This document shows, in pieces, positions 40,247 to 51,498 of a DNA stretch of 64,000 nucleotides (its first letter is position 1; each line of letters begins with the position of its first letter). The stretch spans positions 1 to 64,000 of the forward strand of contig NZ_QZWI01000016.1 in NCBI RefSeq assembly GCF_003614975.1. Reading direction: 5' to 3'. A model generated the notes under the pieces. It was given only the letters and a program-made list of their open reading frames with translations, made no database searches and was not told where the DNA came from. This stretch comes from Rahnella bruchi. Its GTDB lineage: Bacteria; Pseudomonadota; Gammaproteobacteria; Enterobacterales; Enterobacteriaceae. Made by a program: the position numbers and the translations under genes.

Positions 40247-41095
40247 ATGAGCCAAACCATGAGTTCCACATTAAAAGGTCAGTGCATCGCTGAGTTTCTG
40301 GGTACCGGGCTTATCATTTTCTTCGGTGCAGGCTGTGTTGCTGCGCTGAAACTTGCCGGAGCATCCTTTGGCCAGTGGGAAATCAGTATCGTCTGGGGGT
40401 TTGGTGTGGCAATGGCCATTTACCTGACTGCTGCAATTTCAGGCGCACACCTGAACCCGGCTGTAACCGTCGCCTTATGTTTGTTCGCGAACTTTGAAGG
40501 ACGCAAAGTTCTGCCTTACATCATCGCGCAGGTCGCAGGCGCCTTCTGCGCCGCCGCACTGGTCTACGGCCTGTACTACAATCTGTTCTTCGATTTCGAG
40601 CAAAGCCACAATATGGTGCGCGGTAGTGTCGAAAGTCTGGATCTGGCCGGTATTTTCTCGACCTATCCAAACCCGCACATCAGCGTATTGCAGGCCTTCT
40701 TCGTTGAAACTGTGATTACTGCGGTTCTGATGGCACTGATCCTCGGCCTGACCGACGACGGTAACGGCCTGCCACGTGGTCCGCTGGCACCGCTGCTTAT
40801 CGGTATTCTGATTGCGGTTATCGGTGCATCAATGGGTCCTTTGACCGGATTCGCACTGAACCCGGCTCGTGACTTCGGTCCTAAGCTTTTCGCGTACTTC
40901 GCTGGCTGGGGCAAAGTTGCCTTCACCGGTGCCCGCGATATTCCTTATTTCCTGGTGCCAATTTTCGGTCCGCTGGTGGGTGCTGCCTTGGGTGCCGCCG
41001 GTTATAAAGCATTGATTAGTCGCCATCTGCCACATCAGATTAATGTGCCGGCAGAAGATAAAGCGCAGCAGCCAACCAAACAGCGTAAGGCCTGA
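40247..41095 (+). CDS. glpF: Glycerol uptake facilitator GlpF
   Basis: An aquaglyceroporin of the inner membrane. The 282 residues have six helices and the two half-helix motifs AHLNPAVT (about residues 69-76) and ALNPARDFGP (about 206-215) that form the selectivity pore. Start at 40247 with AGGA 9-11 nt upstream; an ATG four codons later (40259, MSSTLKG) is an alternative. First gene of glpFK(X). Confidence 0.97.
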   Translation: MSQTMSSTLKGQCIAEFLGTGLIIFFGAGCVAALKLAGASFGQWEISIVWGFGVAMAIYLTAAISGAHLNPAVTVALCLFANFEGRKVLPYIIAQVAGAFCAAALVYGLYYNLFFDFEQSHNMVRGSVESLDLAGIFSTYPNPHISVLQAFFVETVITAVLMALILGLTDDGNGLPRGPLAPLLIGILIAVIGASMGPLTGFALNPARDFGPKLFAYFAGWGKVAFTGARDIPYFLVPIFGPLVGAALGAAGYKALISRHLPHQINVPAEDKAQQPTKQRKA

Positions 41096-42664
<1,569 letters not shown>

Positions 42665-42696
42665 TCGTCAGAGATTACCGCCAACACCACTTTCTG

Positions 42697-42722
42697 AAAC
42701 TCCCCGCATGGGGAGTTTTTTA
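42697..42722 (+). terminator. Terminator between glpK and glpX
   Basis: AAACTCCCC/GGGGAGTTT stem with loop GCAT, then TTT. It lies 33 nt after glpK and implies that glpX is transcribed by read-through or from its own promoter. Confidence 0.85.
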
Positions 42723-42805
42723 TGCCTGTACCCCGTTGTGCTAAAATCGCTCCACAGATGAGCCCTGCCTCACCGACCTCTTTTTTTCTTTCTACAGGCT
42801 TTCCA

Positions 42806-43816
42806 ATGAAACGTGAATTAGCAATCGAGTTCTCCCGCGTGACCGAAGCTGCCGCACTCGCCGGTTATAAATGGCTGGGCCGGGGTGATAAAAACCTCGC
42901 CGACAATGCTGCCGTTCAGTCCATGCGCATCATGCTCAACAAAGTTGATATCGACGGCACTATCGTCATTGGCGAAGGGGAAATCGATGAAGCACCAATG
43001 CTGTATATCGGTGAAAAGGTCGGTACCGGTAACGGCGATGCGGTAGATATCGCGGTCGATCCAATTGAAGGTACGCGTATGACCGCAATGGGGCAATCCA
43101 ATGCGCTGGCCGTTCTGGCCGTGGGCGATAAAGGGTCGTTTCTCAACGCGCCAGACATGTACATGGAAAAAATCGCTGTCGGACCGGGTGCCAAAGGCGC
43201 TATCGATCTGAATCTGACGCTGGCTGAGAACCTGGTCAATATCGCCAGAGCGCTGGATAAGCCACTGACCGAACTGACTGTCGCTGTGCTGGCGAAACCT
43301 CGGCATGACGACGCTATCCGTGAAATGCTGGCATCAGGCGTGCGTGTGTTCGCGTTCCCGGACGGTGACGTGGCAGCAACTATTCTGACCTGTATGCCGG
43401 AAAGCGAAGTGGATGTGTTGTACGGCATCGGCGGCGCACCGGAAGGTGTGATTTCCGCTGCGGTGATCCGCGCGCTGGATGGCGATATGCAGGGTCGTTT
43501 ACTGGCGCGTCATGACGTGAAAGGTGATACGCCGGAAAACCGCCGCATGGGTGAAGATGAACTGGCGCGTTGCCAGGCGATGGGGATTGAAGCCGGTAAA
43601 GTGCTGCTGCTTGATGATATGGCGCGCAACGATAACGTGATTTTCTCCGCAACCGGCATTACCAAAGGCGATCTGCTGGAAGGCATCAGCCGCAAGGGAA
43701 ATATGGCGACCACTGAGACACTGCTGATCCGCGGTAAATCCCGCACCATCCGCCGCATCCGCTCGACGCATTATCTCGACCGTAAAGACGCCGCACTGCA
43801 CGAATTTATTATCTGA
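42806..43816 (+). CDS. glpX: Class II fructose-1,6-bisphosphatase GlpX
   Basis: A gluconeogenic phosphatase linking glycerol use to hexose synthesis. The 336-residue member of the lithium-sensitive phosphatase superfamily has GEGEIDEAPML (about residues 57-67) and VDPIEGTRM (about 84-92) as metal/phosphate motifs. Start at 42806 (MKRELAIEFSRV); the frame opening at 42722 lies in the glpK terminator and is not conserved. Confidence 0.96.
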   Translation: MKRELAIEFSRVTEAAALAGYKWLGRGDKNLADNAAVQSMRIMLNKVDIDGTIVIGEGEIDEAPMLYIGEKVGTGNGDAVDIAVDPIEGTRMTAMGQSNALAVLAVGDKGSFLNAPDMYMEKIAVGPGAKGAIDLNLTLAENLVNIARALDKPLTELTVAVLAKPRHDDAIREMLASGVRVFAFPDGDVAATILTCMPESEVDVLYGIGGAPEGVISAAVIRALDGDMQGRLLARHDVKGDTPENRRMGEDELARCQAMGIEAGKVLLLDDMARNDNVIFSATGITKGDLLEGISRKGNMATTETLLIRGKSRTIRRIRSTHYLDRKDAALHEFII

Positions 43817-43833
43817 CCGGACGCCTGATAGAC

Positions 43834-43864
43834 AAAAAGCAGAGCTCAGGCTCTGCTTTTTTTA
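43834..43864. terminator. Bidirectional terminator between glpX and emrD
   Basis: GCAGAGC/GCTCTGC stem with flanking A5 and T7 runs. Confidence 0.9.
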
Positions 43865-43880
43865 TGTGCCGGACGCGGTT

Positions 43881-45074
43881 TCAGACCGTGTGACCCTGCT
43901 CCTGATGACGGTTTGACATCGGCCACCAGCACAGCAAAATCAGTACCGCCATCGCAAACATCAGTAAACCCAGACTGAACTGACCGGTTTGCGGCAGCAT
44001 AGCGGACATCCATGCCACCAGACCTGATCCCATATTCTGTAAGCCACCGACCAGCGCACCTGCCGCACCCGCCAGATATGGGAAAGGCTCCATCGCTCCG
44101 GTGGTCGCCAGCGGGAATAACATGCCTGCGCCGAAGAAGAACAGCGAGGCGGGAACGATCAGCGTCCAGATATTCATAATGCCCAGCCAGCCCGGTATCC
44201 ACATCGCCAGCCCGGCCAGCAGACAACTGATGACCGAATGCCACATCAGTTGCTGGAAACTTTTCTCCGTGCGACCGGCATACCAGGCACCGAAAAATGC
44301 TGCAGGAATAGGCAGGATAAACAGGATACTGACCATCACGCCGCTCAGCCCGAGAACGCCACCCATCAGCACTCCGCAGCTGGCTTCGAATACTGCCACA
44401 CCAGCCAGTGCGCCCACCAGCATCACCAGATAACGGCTGAAATTGGCGTCTGCCAGCAATAACCGCAGGCTGGCGAGCATTTTGCGCGGCGGATTATCAG
44501 CCGTGAATTCCGGACGCGTTTCCGGCAACCAGCGGTACATTGAAAACGCCACGCCCGCACACAGAATTAACAAAAACCCAAAACTGGCGCGCCAGCCCAG
44601 CCACGCCGACAACGCTCCGCCGATAACGGGCGCCAGCAGCGGGCTCACCAGAATGCCCATATTCAGCAGGCTGTTGGCATGACGCAACGCGCCACCGTTG
44701 TATAAATCACGCGGCATGGTTCGTGCCATCACGCCTGCCACGCCGGTGCCCAGCCCCTGAACCGCACTGGCCAGGATCAGCATATTCAGACTGGTTGACA
44801 TCATCGCGCCCGCCGCACCAATCAGGAAAATCATCAGACCGGTCAGGATCACCGGTTTACGCCCGACGTTATCGGAGAGCGGGCCGTAAATCAGCTGCGA
44901 GCCACCGTACGTCAGCAGATAGGCCGCCATCACACGCTGTACCGCACCGGGCTTAACCGCCAGACTGGTTGCCATATCCGCGATATTCGGCACATAAATG
45001 GTCTGCGCCATCTGGCCCACGGCAACCAGTAAAATCAGCATTACAAGCAGGTGAAAGTTTTCCAGTTTTTTCAT
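43881..45074 (-). CDS. emrD: Multidrug efflux MFS transporter EmrD
   Basis: A 397-residue inner-membrane antiporter of the DHA1 drug family with 12 predicted helices. The loop 2-3 motif GPLSDNVGRKPVILTG (about residues 64-79) and motif C-like GPLSAWLG-type segment (here APVIGGALSAWLGWRASF, about 149-166) are present. The sequence resembles E. coli EmrD, which exports amphipathic compounds and uncouplers. It sits beside glpX, unlike in E. coli. Confidence 0.88.
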   Translation of the reverse strand: MKKLENFHLLVMLILLVAVGQMAQTIYVPNIADMATSLAVKPGAVQRVMAAYLLTYGGSQLIYGPLSDNVGRKPVILTGLMIFLIGAAGAMMSTSLNMLILASAVQGLGTGVAGVMARTMPRDLYNGGALRHANSLLNMGILVSPLLAPVIGGALSAWLGWRASFGFLLILCAGVAFSMYRWLPETRPEFTADNPPRKMLASLRLLLADANFSRYLVMLVGALAGVAVFEASCGVLMGGVLGLSGVMVSILFILPIPAAFFGAWYAGRTEKSFQQLMWHSVISCLLAGLAMWIPGWLGIMNIWTLIVPASLFFFGAGMLFPLATTGAMEPFPYLAGAAGALVGGLQNMGSGLVAWMSAMLPQTGQFSLGLLMFAMAVLILLCWWPMSNRHQEQGHTV

Positions 45075-45382
45075 TTTTCAGTTCATTATCAGACAGTGTT
45101 GTAAAAGGGCAGAACAAATAACCAGTAAAATTAACCGGAGGTGCGGCGGCGCATAAGTTAACAAATTAAGATGAATAAGCGAGTGTCGCGGTGAACTCTG
45201 CCGTCTTCTGAGTGGCAGCCGGAAAAGCCAGCGGTGTAACGCTGGGTGTACGAAATCGATACCGGCTAACGGGAGCTGAACAGGCTGATAACATTTAACC
45301 GATAAGGGATCCGAAAAATTTGAAATAAAATCAGGCCTCAATTTCGGTATTCATGAATAGATCAGGAACAACGGGAGTTTTT
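45075..45382. other. 308-bp divergent intergenic region emrD-fpr
   Basis: It must contain the emrD and fpr promoters. I see no convincing sox box, terminator or small gene. The open frame on the minus strand at 45078-45341 lacks protein-like features. Confidence 0.5.
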
Positions 45383-46129
45383 ATGGCTGATTGGGTGACG
45401 GGAAAAGTCAAAAAAGTTGAGCACTGGACAGACAATTTGTTCAGCATCACGATCAATGCACCGGTCGATCCTTTTACCGCAGGCCAGTTCGCTAAACTCT
45501 CACTGGATATCGATGGCGAGCGGGTTCAGCGCGCCTATTCGTATGTGAATCCCCCTTCCAGCAATGAACTGGAGTTCTATCTGGTCAATGTGCCGGAAGG
45601 AAAGCTCAGCCCGCGCCTGCACGTTATGCAACCGGGTGACGAAATAAATATCACCAAAGAAGCCGCGGGTTTTTTCGTGGTTGAAGAAGTACCTGAATGC
45701 GACACGTTATGGATGCTGGCAACCGGTACGGCTATCGGGCCATATTTGTCGATTTTGCAGGAAGGATTGGGGCTGGAGCGGTTCAAAAATATTGTTCTGG
45801 TTCATGCGGCGCGCTTCGCGGCAGACCTGAGTTATCTGCCCATGATGCAACAGCTTCAGCGCCGCTATGAAGGCAAATTACATATTCAGACCGTGGTCAG
45901 CCGCGAGGAAATTTCCGGCTCGCTGACCGGTCGCGTACCTGCGCTGATTGAAAGCGGCGCGCTGGAAACCGCTGTCGGCCTGAAGATGCTTGCTGACGAC
46001 AGCCACGTGATGCTGTGCGGAAATCCGCAGATGGTGCGCGATACCCAGCAAATCCTGAAAGACACACGAGGTATGCGCAAACATCTCAAACGTAAGCCTG
46101 GCCATATGACCAGCGAGCATTACTGGTAA
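45383..46129 (+). CDS. fpr: Ferredoxin/flavodoxin-NADP+ reductase Fpr
   Basis: Transfers electrons from NADPH to flavodoxin or ferredoxin, and is SoxRS-induced in E. coli. The 248-residue enzyme has the FAD motif RAYSYVNPP (about residues 50-58), the NADP motif GTAIGPYLSIL (about 114-124), CGNPQMVRD and the C-terminal EHYW whose tryptophan stacks on the flavin. Start at 45383 (MADWVTG), with GGGAG 6 nt upstream; the frame begins at 45353. Confidence 0.96.
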   Translation: MADWVTGKVKKVEHWTDNLFSITINAPVDPFTAGQFAKLSLDIDGERVQRAYSYVNPPSSNELEFYLVNVPEGKLSPRLHVMQPGDEINITKEAAGFFVVEEVPECDTLWMLATGTAIGPYLSILQEGLGLERFKNIVLVHAARFAADLSYLPMMQQLQRRYEGKLHIQTVVSREEISGSLTGRVPALIESGALETAVGLKMLADDSHVMLCGNPQMVRDTQQILKDTRGMRKHLKRKPGHMTSEHYW

Positions 46130-46145
46130 ATCTGTGACCGCAAAA

Positions 46146-46568
46146 CTAGCGGAATTTCACGTCGTCCGGTTCCGGGCCAAAACGATTTGTGCCCGGTGTC
46201 CCGACAAAAGCACCGCAATCGATAATCAGCATGATGAAAATCACCGACGGTGCCAGACGGCCTAATACCCAGCTCCACGTTTGTGGCATCGCCGCAGCCC
46301 AGTTACCGGCCACCAGCATCCACGCCAGCACAAACAGCAATGCCCACCAGGCGGATTTATTGCGGTCATGCAATCTTTTCACCAGTACCGCAGCCGTCGG
46401 CCACAGTAAAACCACCAGCGCAAAACCGGCCGTCTGGTAGGTAATCCATTCCTGAGCGGCAAAAAAGAAATCAGCCACCATCAGAATTAGCCAGCTGACT
46501 ATCCAGAACCAGAAATCGCGGCGACCCAGGCGGCCGTTAAAAGAAAACAGTGCATGCTGTAACGTCAT
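46146..46568 (-). CDS. yiiR: DUF805 inner-membrane protein YiiR
   Basis: A 140-residue membrane protein with the DUF805 signature (FSFNGRLGRRDFWFW at the N-terminus and RLHDRNKSAWWAL near residue 65). It has four hydrophobic segments and a C-terminal GAFVGTPGTNRFGPEP stretch. Sequence and position beside fpr match E. coli YiiR. Start at 46568 (MTLQHALF); the longer frame is not conserved. Function unknown. Confidence 0.85.
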   Translation of the reverse strand: MTLQHALFSFNGRLGRRDFWFWIVSWLILMVADFFFAAQEWITYQTAGFALVVLLWPTAAVLVKRLHDRNKSAWWALLFVLAWMLVAGNWAAAMPQTWSWVLGRLAPSVIFIMLIIDCGAFVGTPGTNRFGPEPDDVKFR

Positions 46569-46726
46569 TGACAGTCCGTTCCGTAAAGTACAATGGGAGT
46601 AAAATGTTAAATCACGCGGAGTGTAACCCACAGGCAACGGCGGCGAGAATCTTTACGCTCTCCTTTTGACATTACCCCTCATTCCCCGCTTTAATCGGTC
46701 TGTTGAAACAAAATAAGACACGCCCT

Positions 46727-47335
46727 ATGACTGTTGCTCATTCTTTATTACGACTGGCGCTGCCCGCGCTGCTGATGCTGGCCGGCCAGAATATCGCGCT
46801 CGCCGATCCGCCGACCGATCACTCCGGCGCGGAAGAAATGCCAAAGGCACCTTACCTGCTTGCCGGTGCGCCGACCTTTGAAACGACGCTGATTAATTTC
46901 CGCGCCAAATACAATGAAGCTAATCCAGCTCAGCAGATTGGCGAATTTCGTTCTATCAGCGATAAATCCGCGAACAGTTCCCTGACCCGCGCCGCCAGCA
47001 AGATTAACGAAAATCTGTATGCCTCGACTGCGCTGGAAAAAGGAACAGGCAAAATCAAAACGCTGCAAATCACCTACCTGCCGATTCAGGGGGCGGAAGA
47101 AAAAGCCGCCCGCACGCTGGCGATAAGCTACATGGCGAACCTGATGCGCCAGTTTGACGCCACGCTTTCTGTGCCACAAAGCGTGGCGAAAGTAACGTCA
47201 ATGATTGAGAAAGGTAAAGGCCAGCAGTTTTATAAGCAGGAAGTGGGCGCGGTACGTTTTGTGATTTCAGACAATGGCGAAAAAGGTCTGACATTCGCCG
47301 TGGAGCCGGTAAAGCTGGCGCTGGCTGAGCCGTGA
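46727..47335 (+). CDS. yiiQ: Exported DUF1454 protein YiiQ
   Basis: A 202-residue protein with a signal peptide (hydrophobic core LALPALLMLAGQ, cut near ALA-DPP), probably periplasmic. Placement between fpr/yiiR and tpiA and the family segment LQITYLPIQGAEEKAARTLA identify it as YiiQ. The ATG at 46727 begins the signal peptide; an in-frame TTG at 46703 is unlikely. Function unknown. Confidence 0.85.
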   Translation: MTVAHSLLRLALPALLMLAGQNIALADPPTDHSGAEEMPKAPYLLAGAPTFETTLINFRAKYNEANPAQQIGEFRSISDKSANSSLTRAASKINENLYASTALEKGTGKIKTLQITYLPIQGAEEKAARTLAISYMANLMRQFDATLSVPQSVAKVTSMIEKGKGQQFYKQEVGAVRFVISDNGEKGLTFAVEPVKLALAEP

Positions 47336-47429
47336 GATGACGGCTTTTAATGACAAAAAGCAAAGCCTTTACGTCCAATGATCTCTATACTGTTGCACAG
47401 GTAATCTGCTTATTTGGCAGAAATTTTAA

Positions 47430-48230
<801 letters not shown>

Positions 48231-48252
48231 GCCTGTTTCTTCTGTGCATAAG

Positions 48253-48285
48253 AAAACCCCGGCATGCCGGGGTTTTATTTTTTTG
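48253..48285. terminator. Terminator between tpiA and sbp
   Basis: Perfect palindrome AAAACCCCGGC/GCCGGGGTTTT (48253-48276), followed by ATTTTTTTG. It serves tpiA and, by symmetry of the stem, possibly sbp. Confidence 0.92.
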
Positions 48286-48329
48286 TTTGCAAAAGAGCTG
48301 CTTGCAAAAACCTTGTTTACAAAAGACGA

Positions 48330-49319
48330 CTAACGTTTGCTGATTTGGTCAAAAATACCGTCTGTCGCGAAATGCTCTTTCTGAGCCTGTGCCCAAGTTC
48401 CGGCCACCTGATCAATGGTGAACAGTTTCAGTTTCGGGAATTCAGAAGCGAATTTCTTCTCAACTTCCGGATCACGCGGACGGTAATAGTTTTCTGCCGC
48501 GATAGTCTGACCTTCCGGTGAATACAGGTATTTCAGATAGGCATCCGCCACGGTGCGCGTATCGCGTTTATCTACGACTTTATCGACCACAGAAACCGTT
48601 GGCTCTGCCAGAATTGATTCACTTGGCGTCACGATTTCAAACTTGTCTTTACCGACTTCTTTAGTCGCCAGCAGCGCTTCGTTTTCCCACGCAATCAGCA
48701 CATCGCCGATACCGCGCTCAACGAACGTATTGGTTGCGCCACGTGCGCCGGAATCCAGCACTTCCACGTTTTTATACAATGCTTTCACGAAATCCTGAGC
48801 CTTCGCTTTGTCATTGTTGTTGTGATGCAGGGCATAACCCCAGGCAGCCAGATAGTTCCAGCGCGCACCGCCTGATGTTTTAGGGTTCGGCGTAATGATC
48901 GAGATACCCGGTTTGATCAAATCATTCCAGTCGTGAATTTGTTTCGGGTTGCCTTTACGGACCAGGAACACAATGGTGGACGTGTAAGGCGCAGAGTTAT
49001 CCGGCAGACGGGTGATCCAGTTTTTATCGATGCGGCCACGTTCGGCAATCGCATCAACGTCATACGCCAGTGCCAGCGTCACCACATCCGCTTCAATACC
49101 ATTGATTACAGACGTCGCTTGTTTGCCGGAACCGCCATGCGACTGGCGCACGGTCACGGTATCGCCGGTTTTAGCCTGCCAGTATTTGCTGAACGCTTTG
49201 TTGTATTGTTCATAGAACTCACGCGTAGGATCGTACGACACGTTCAGAATCTGAATATCTTTGGCAATTGCTCCGGTTGCCACCAACAGTAATCCCAAAC
49301 CTACAGCCCATTTACGCAT
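48330..49319 (-). CDS. sbp: Periplasmic sulfate-binding protein Sbp
   Basis: The substrate-binding protein for the CysTWA sulfate/thiosulfate ABC transporter. The 329 residues begin with a signal peptide ([21 protein letters not shown]). Motifs are [22 protein letters not shown] (sulfate loop) and [18 protein letters not shown]. No transporter genes are adjacent, the usual situation for sbp. Regulation by CysB is expected but I could not place a site. Confidence 0.96.
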   Translation of the reverse strand: MRKWAVGLGLLLVATGAIAKDIQILNVSYDPTREFYEQYNKAFSKYWQAKTGDTVTVRQSHGGSGKQATSVINGIEADVVTLALAYDVDAIAERGRIDKNWITRLPDNSAPYTSTIVFLVRKGNPKQIHDWNDLIKPGISIITPNPKTSGGARWNYLAAWGYALHHNNNDKAKAQDFVKALYKNVEVLDSGARGATNTFVERGIGDVLIAWENEALLATKEVGKDKFEIVTPSESILAEPTVSVVDKVVDKRDTRTVADAYLKYLYSPEGQTIAAENYYRPRDPEVEKKFASEFPKLKLFTIDQVAGTWAQAQKEHFATDGIFDQISKR

Positions 49320-49452
49320 CGCACTCTCCCGAGATAGTTTCTATGGATTTCATTTATTTGTTCGTTAGGGAGAGCGTGCCAGATAAAAATGAAACGTATA
49401 AAGAATAAAAGGTTTTTTTCTATTACTTTCTGGAATAACCAAAATGGAGGCG

Positions 49453-49482
49453 AAAAAAAACCTCCCGCAAAGGAGGTTCTTT
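49453..49482 (-). terminator. Terminator after pfkA
   Basis: Minus-strand stem AACCTCC/GGAGGTT with loop TTTGCG, then T8; about 20 nt beyond the pfkA stop. Confidence 0.88.
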
Positions 49483-49502
49483 CAAACGCGTAATCAGCTG
49501 TA

Positions 49503-50489
49503 TCAGAACAGTTTTTTCGCCGTGTCGTACCAGTCTTCTTTAAATTTGCTTTTCTTGTTCTCTGGCGCGATACAAACCGAGATGAGTTCGTGAACCATTT
49601 TCTCGTTCTCAACACCGACGCAGAAACCGCCCTGAGAATAATCGCGGCCTTCTTCCAGAAGCAGATCAACAGCATAAGCGCCCATGCGGGATGCTAAAAT
49701 GCGGTCGTAAGCGACCGGGGCACCACCACGCTGGATATGACCCAATACAGTGCCACGCGTTTCGCGGCAGGTTTCTTTCTCGATGTATTTGGCCAGCTCT
49801 TCGATGTTATCTAACTTCTCAGTGATAGCGACGATCGCGTGTTTTTTGCCTTTCGCGATGCCTGCTTTGATTTCAGCAACCAAATCATCACGTTTGAATT
49901 CAACTTCAGGGATGGCAATAAATTCACAACCACCGGCAATCGCCGCAGCCAAGGTCAGATCACCGCAATAACGGCCCATGACTTCAACGATAGAGATACG
50001 CTGGTGGGAAGAGGAGGTATCGCGCAGACGGTCAATCGCTTCCACTACGGTGCCAAGCGCCGTGAAGAAACCGATGGTGTAGTCAGTACCGGCAACGTCG
50101 TTATCGATTGTGCCTGGCAGGCCGATACAACGGATGCCGCCTTCTTTGGTCAGCAAGTCTGCGCCCGCATAAGAACCGTCACCACCGATAACCACCAGGC
50201 CATCGATACCGCGGTCTTTCATATTCTGCAGAGCAACTTTACGCATTTCCGGGTCACGGAATTCCGGGAAACGAGCTGAACCCAGGAAAGTACCACCACG
50301 GTTGATCATGTCTGAAACGCTGTAGCGATCCAGTTTGCGCATACGGTTTTCATACATGCCGAGGTAGCCATCTTCAATTCCGTAGACTTCCAAATCTGCA
50401 GATAAAGCGGAACGAACAACGCCACGGATCGCAGCATTCATGCCTGGGGCATCGCCACCACTTGTCAGTACACCAATTTTTTTGATCAT
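49503..50489 (-). CDS. pfkA: 6-phosphofructokinase I PfkA
   Basis: The committed step of glycolysis. The 328-residue enzyme has the ATP loop [12 protein letters not shown] and GGDGSYAGA (about residues 101-109), the catalytic [17 protein letters not shown] (Asp about 128) and [10 protein letters not shown]. It is a few residues longer than the E. coli protein, mostly near the C-terminus. A Cra operator lies upstream. In E. coli fieF stands between cpxP and pfkA; here it is missing. Confidence 0.97.
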   Translation of the reverse strand: MIKKIGVLTSGGDAPGMNAAIRGVVRSALSADLEVYGIEDGYLGMYENRMRKLDRYSVSDMINRGGTFLGSARFPEFRDPEMRKVALQNMKDRGIDGLVVIGGDGSYAGADLLTKEGGIRCIGLPGTIDNDVAGTDYTIGFFTALGTVVEAIDRLRDTSSSHQRISIVEVMGRYCGDLTLAAAIAGGCEFIAIPEVEFKRDDLVAEIKAGIAKGKKHAIVAITEKLDNIEELAKYIEKETCRETRGTVLGHIQRGGAPVAYDRILASRMGAYAVDLLLEEGRDYSQGGFCVGVENEKMVHELISVCIAPENKKSKFKEDWYDTAKKLF

Positions 50490-50613
50490 GACTACCTCTG
50501 AACTTGTAGATGCAATTTCTTAAGAATCTTGAGCCTGCCTGTTGGGCGAGTTTTTCTTGTGCAGCCAAAAGGGCTTACTAGCGTTTGAGCCTATAGTATA
50601 ACAAAACACCGGT

Positions 50614-50629
50614 GCTGAATTGATTCAAG
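50614..50629. promoter_or_regulatory. Cra (FruR) operator of pfkA
   Basis: GCTGAATTGATTCAAG; the core TGAATTGATTCA differs from the Cra consensus TGAAWCGWTTCA at one position. It overlaps the -35 region of the presumed pfkA promoter, consistent with repression when fructose-1-phosphate is low, as in E. coli. Confidence 0.75.
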
Positions 50630-50767
50630 TCAGCAAGAATACGCATACACTGCTCTGTACTTCGCAATTTACTGATTCATACGGCTTTTACAAGATATTT
50701 CCAGTTCGTTACGCGCAGATTTCCACCTTGTTAATTTCCGCTTCTGTGAACCCATCCCGAATTGAAG

Positions 50768-50796
50768 GCAAAAAAAACCCCACCTTTCGGCGGGGG
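50768..50796 (-). terminator. Terminator of cpxP / CpxQ
   Basis: Stem CCCCGCC (50789-50795) with GGTGGGG (50778-50784), including one G-T pair, loop GAAA, then T8 on the minus strand. Confidence 0.9.
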
Positions 50797-50828
50797 AAGA
50801 CAGGGATGGTGTCTATGGCAAGGAAAAA
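50770..50828 (-). ncRNA. cpxQ: CpxQ small RNA from the cpxP 3' end
   Basis: The minus strand after the cpxP stop reads TTTTTCCTTGCCATAGACAC (50809-50828), then CATCCCTGTCTTCCCC, an intrinsic terminator hairpin CCCCGCC/GGTGGGG and T8. As far as I recall, the single-stranded seed region is identical to the E. coli CpxQ RNA, an RNase E-processed, Hfq-bound repressor of envelope-protein mRNAs. The hairpin loop (GAAA) differs. Confidence 0.85.
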
Positions 50829-50836
50829 CAGGGATC

Positions 50837-51349
50837 TTACTCGGTCGTGCTGGTACTACTCGTCTTCTGGGCAGAAGAAGGTTGTAAGCCAGATAACTGC
50901 ATCTGCATCTGTTGCATGCGCTGCTGGTGTTTCTGGTTTAGTACATCTTTTTGCTCAGGCGTCAGCAGATTAAACATCTGGTTGCGGATGCGGGCCATTT
51001 CGACCTGGCGATCCACCTGTTCCTGAGCCATTAATTCGGCTTGTGCCCGGACTGCGGCCTGATCAAACTTTTCGGCAGTAACCAACCTGTGCATCGTTTC
51101 TATCTGTTCTACATTTACATGAGGCAGATCTTTACGAGCCTGATGCATCAGGTCACGCATTTGCTGGCGCTGCTGCTCAGTGAGATTTACACCATCAAAC
51201 ATGGTGTTGCGTTCCTGAGGCTTATCCAACATCGTGCTATCATGTTCTGCTGGCATCGCCGACACTGGTTTTGCGCCATCTGCTAAAACGACACCTGAAC
51301 TCAGCGTCAGAAGCGTGGCCAAACCGAATGAAGCTGCCTTAAACATCAC
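50837..51349 (-). CDS. cpxP: Periplasmic Cpx adaptor/inhibitor CpxP
   Basis: A 170-residue periplasmic protein that dampens CpxA and delivers misfolded proteins to DegP. It has a signal peptide ([18 protein letters not shown]) and the two LTxxQ motifs (NLTEQQRQQ about residue 55; LLTPEQKD about 128). The extreme C-terminus is Ser/Thr-rich ([13 protein letters not shown]). It is divergent from cpxR with a perfect CpxR box in between, and its mRNA 3' end carries CpxQ. Confidence 0.93.
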   Translation of the reverse strand: MMFKAASFGLATLLTLSSGVVLADGAKPVSAMPAEHDSTMLDKPQERNTMFDGVNLTEQQRQQMRDLMHQARKDLPHVNVEQIETMHRLVTAEKFDQAAVRAQAELMAQEQVDRQVEMARIRNQMFNLLTPEQKDVLNQKHQQRMQQMQMQLSGLQPSSAQKTSSTSTTE

Positions 51350-51431
51350 ATACTCCTAAAGTCTTTATCGCTTAATCGCGAATCATTGAAAAGCAGTCTA
51401 AACCTGCTGCTGCAAACAAGCGTCAGTGCTT

Positions 51432-51446
51432 GTAAAAGTACGTAAA
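51432..51446. promoter_or_regulatory. CpxR box between cpxP and cpxR
   Basis: GTAAA-AGTAC-GTAAA is an exact match to the CpxR consensus GTAAA-N5-GTAAA. It can activate cpxP and autoregulate cpxRA. Confidence 0.92.
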
Positions 51447-51498
51447 GTCATGGAATAGCGGCAATTGATGACGTATTTTGCGTCTAGAGGTAAATACA

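Larger units (their letters stand above)
50490..50836. other. 347-bp region between pfkA and cpxP
   Basis: From left to right: the pfkA leader, a pfkA -10 TATACT (minus strand, about 50594-50599), the Cra site, about 140 bp without recognisable features, the cpxP terminator and CpxQ. No protein-coding gene was found here. Confidence 0.6.

Noticed and set aside
45075-45382. SoxS binding site for fpr
   Set aside because: I looked for a sox box upstream of fpr and found no stretch convincing enough to report.
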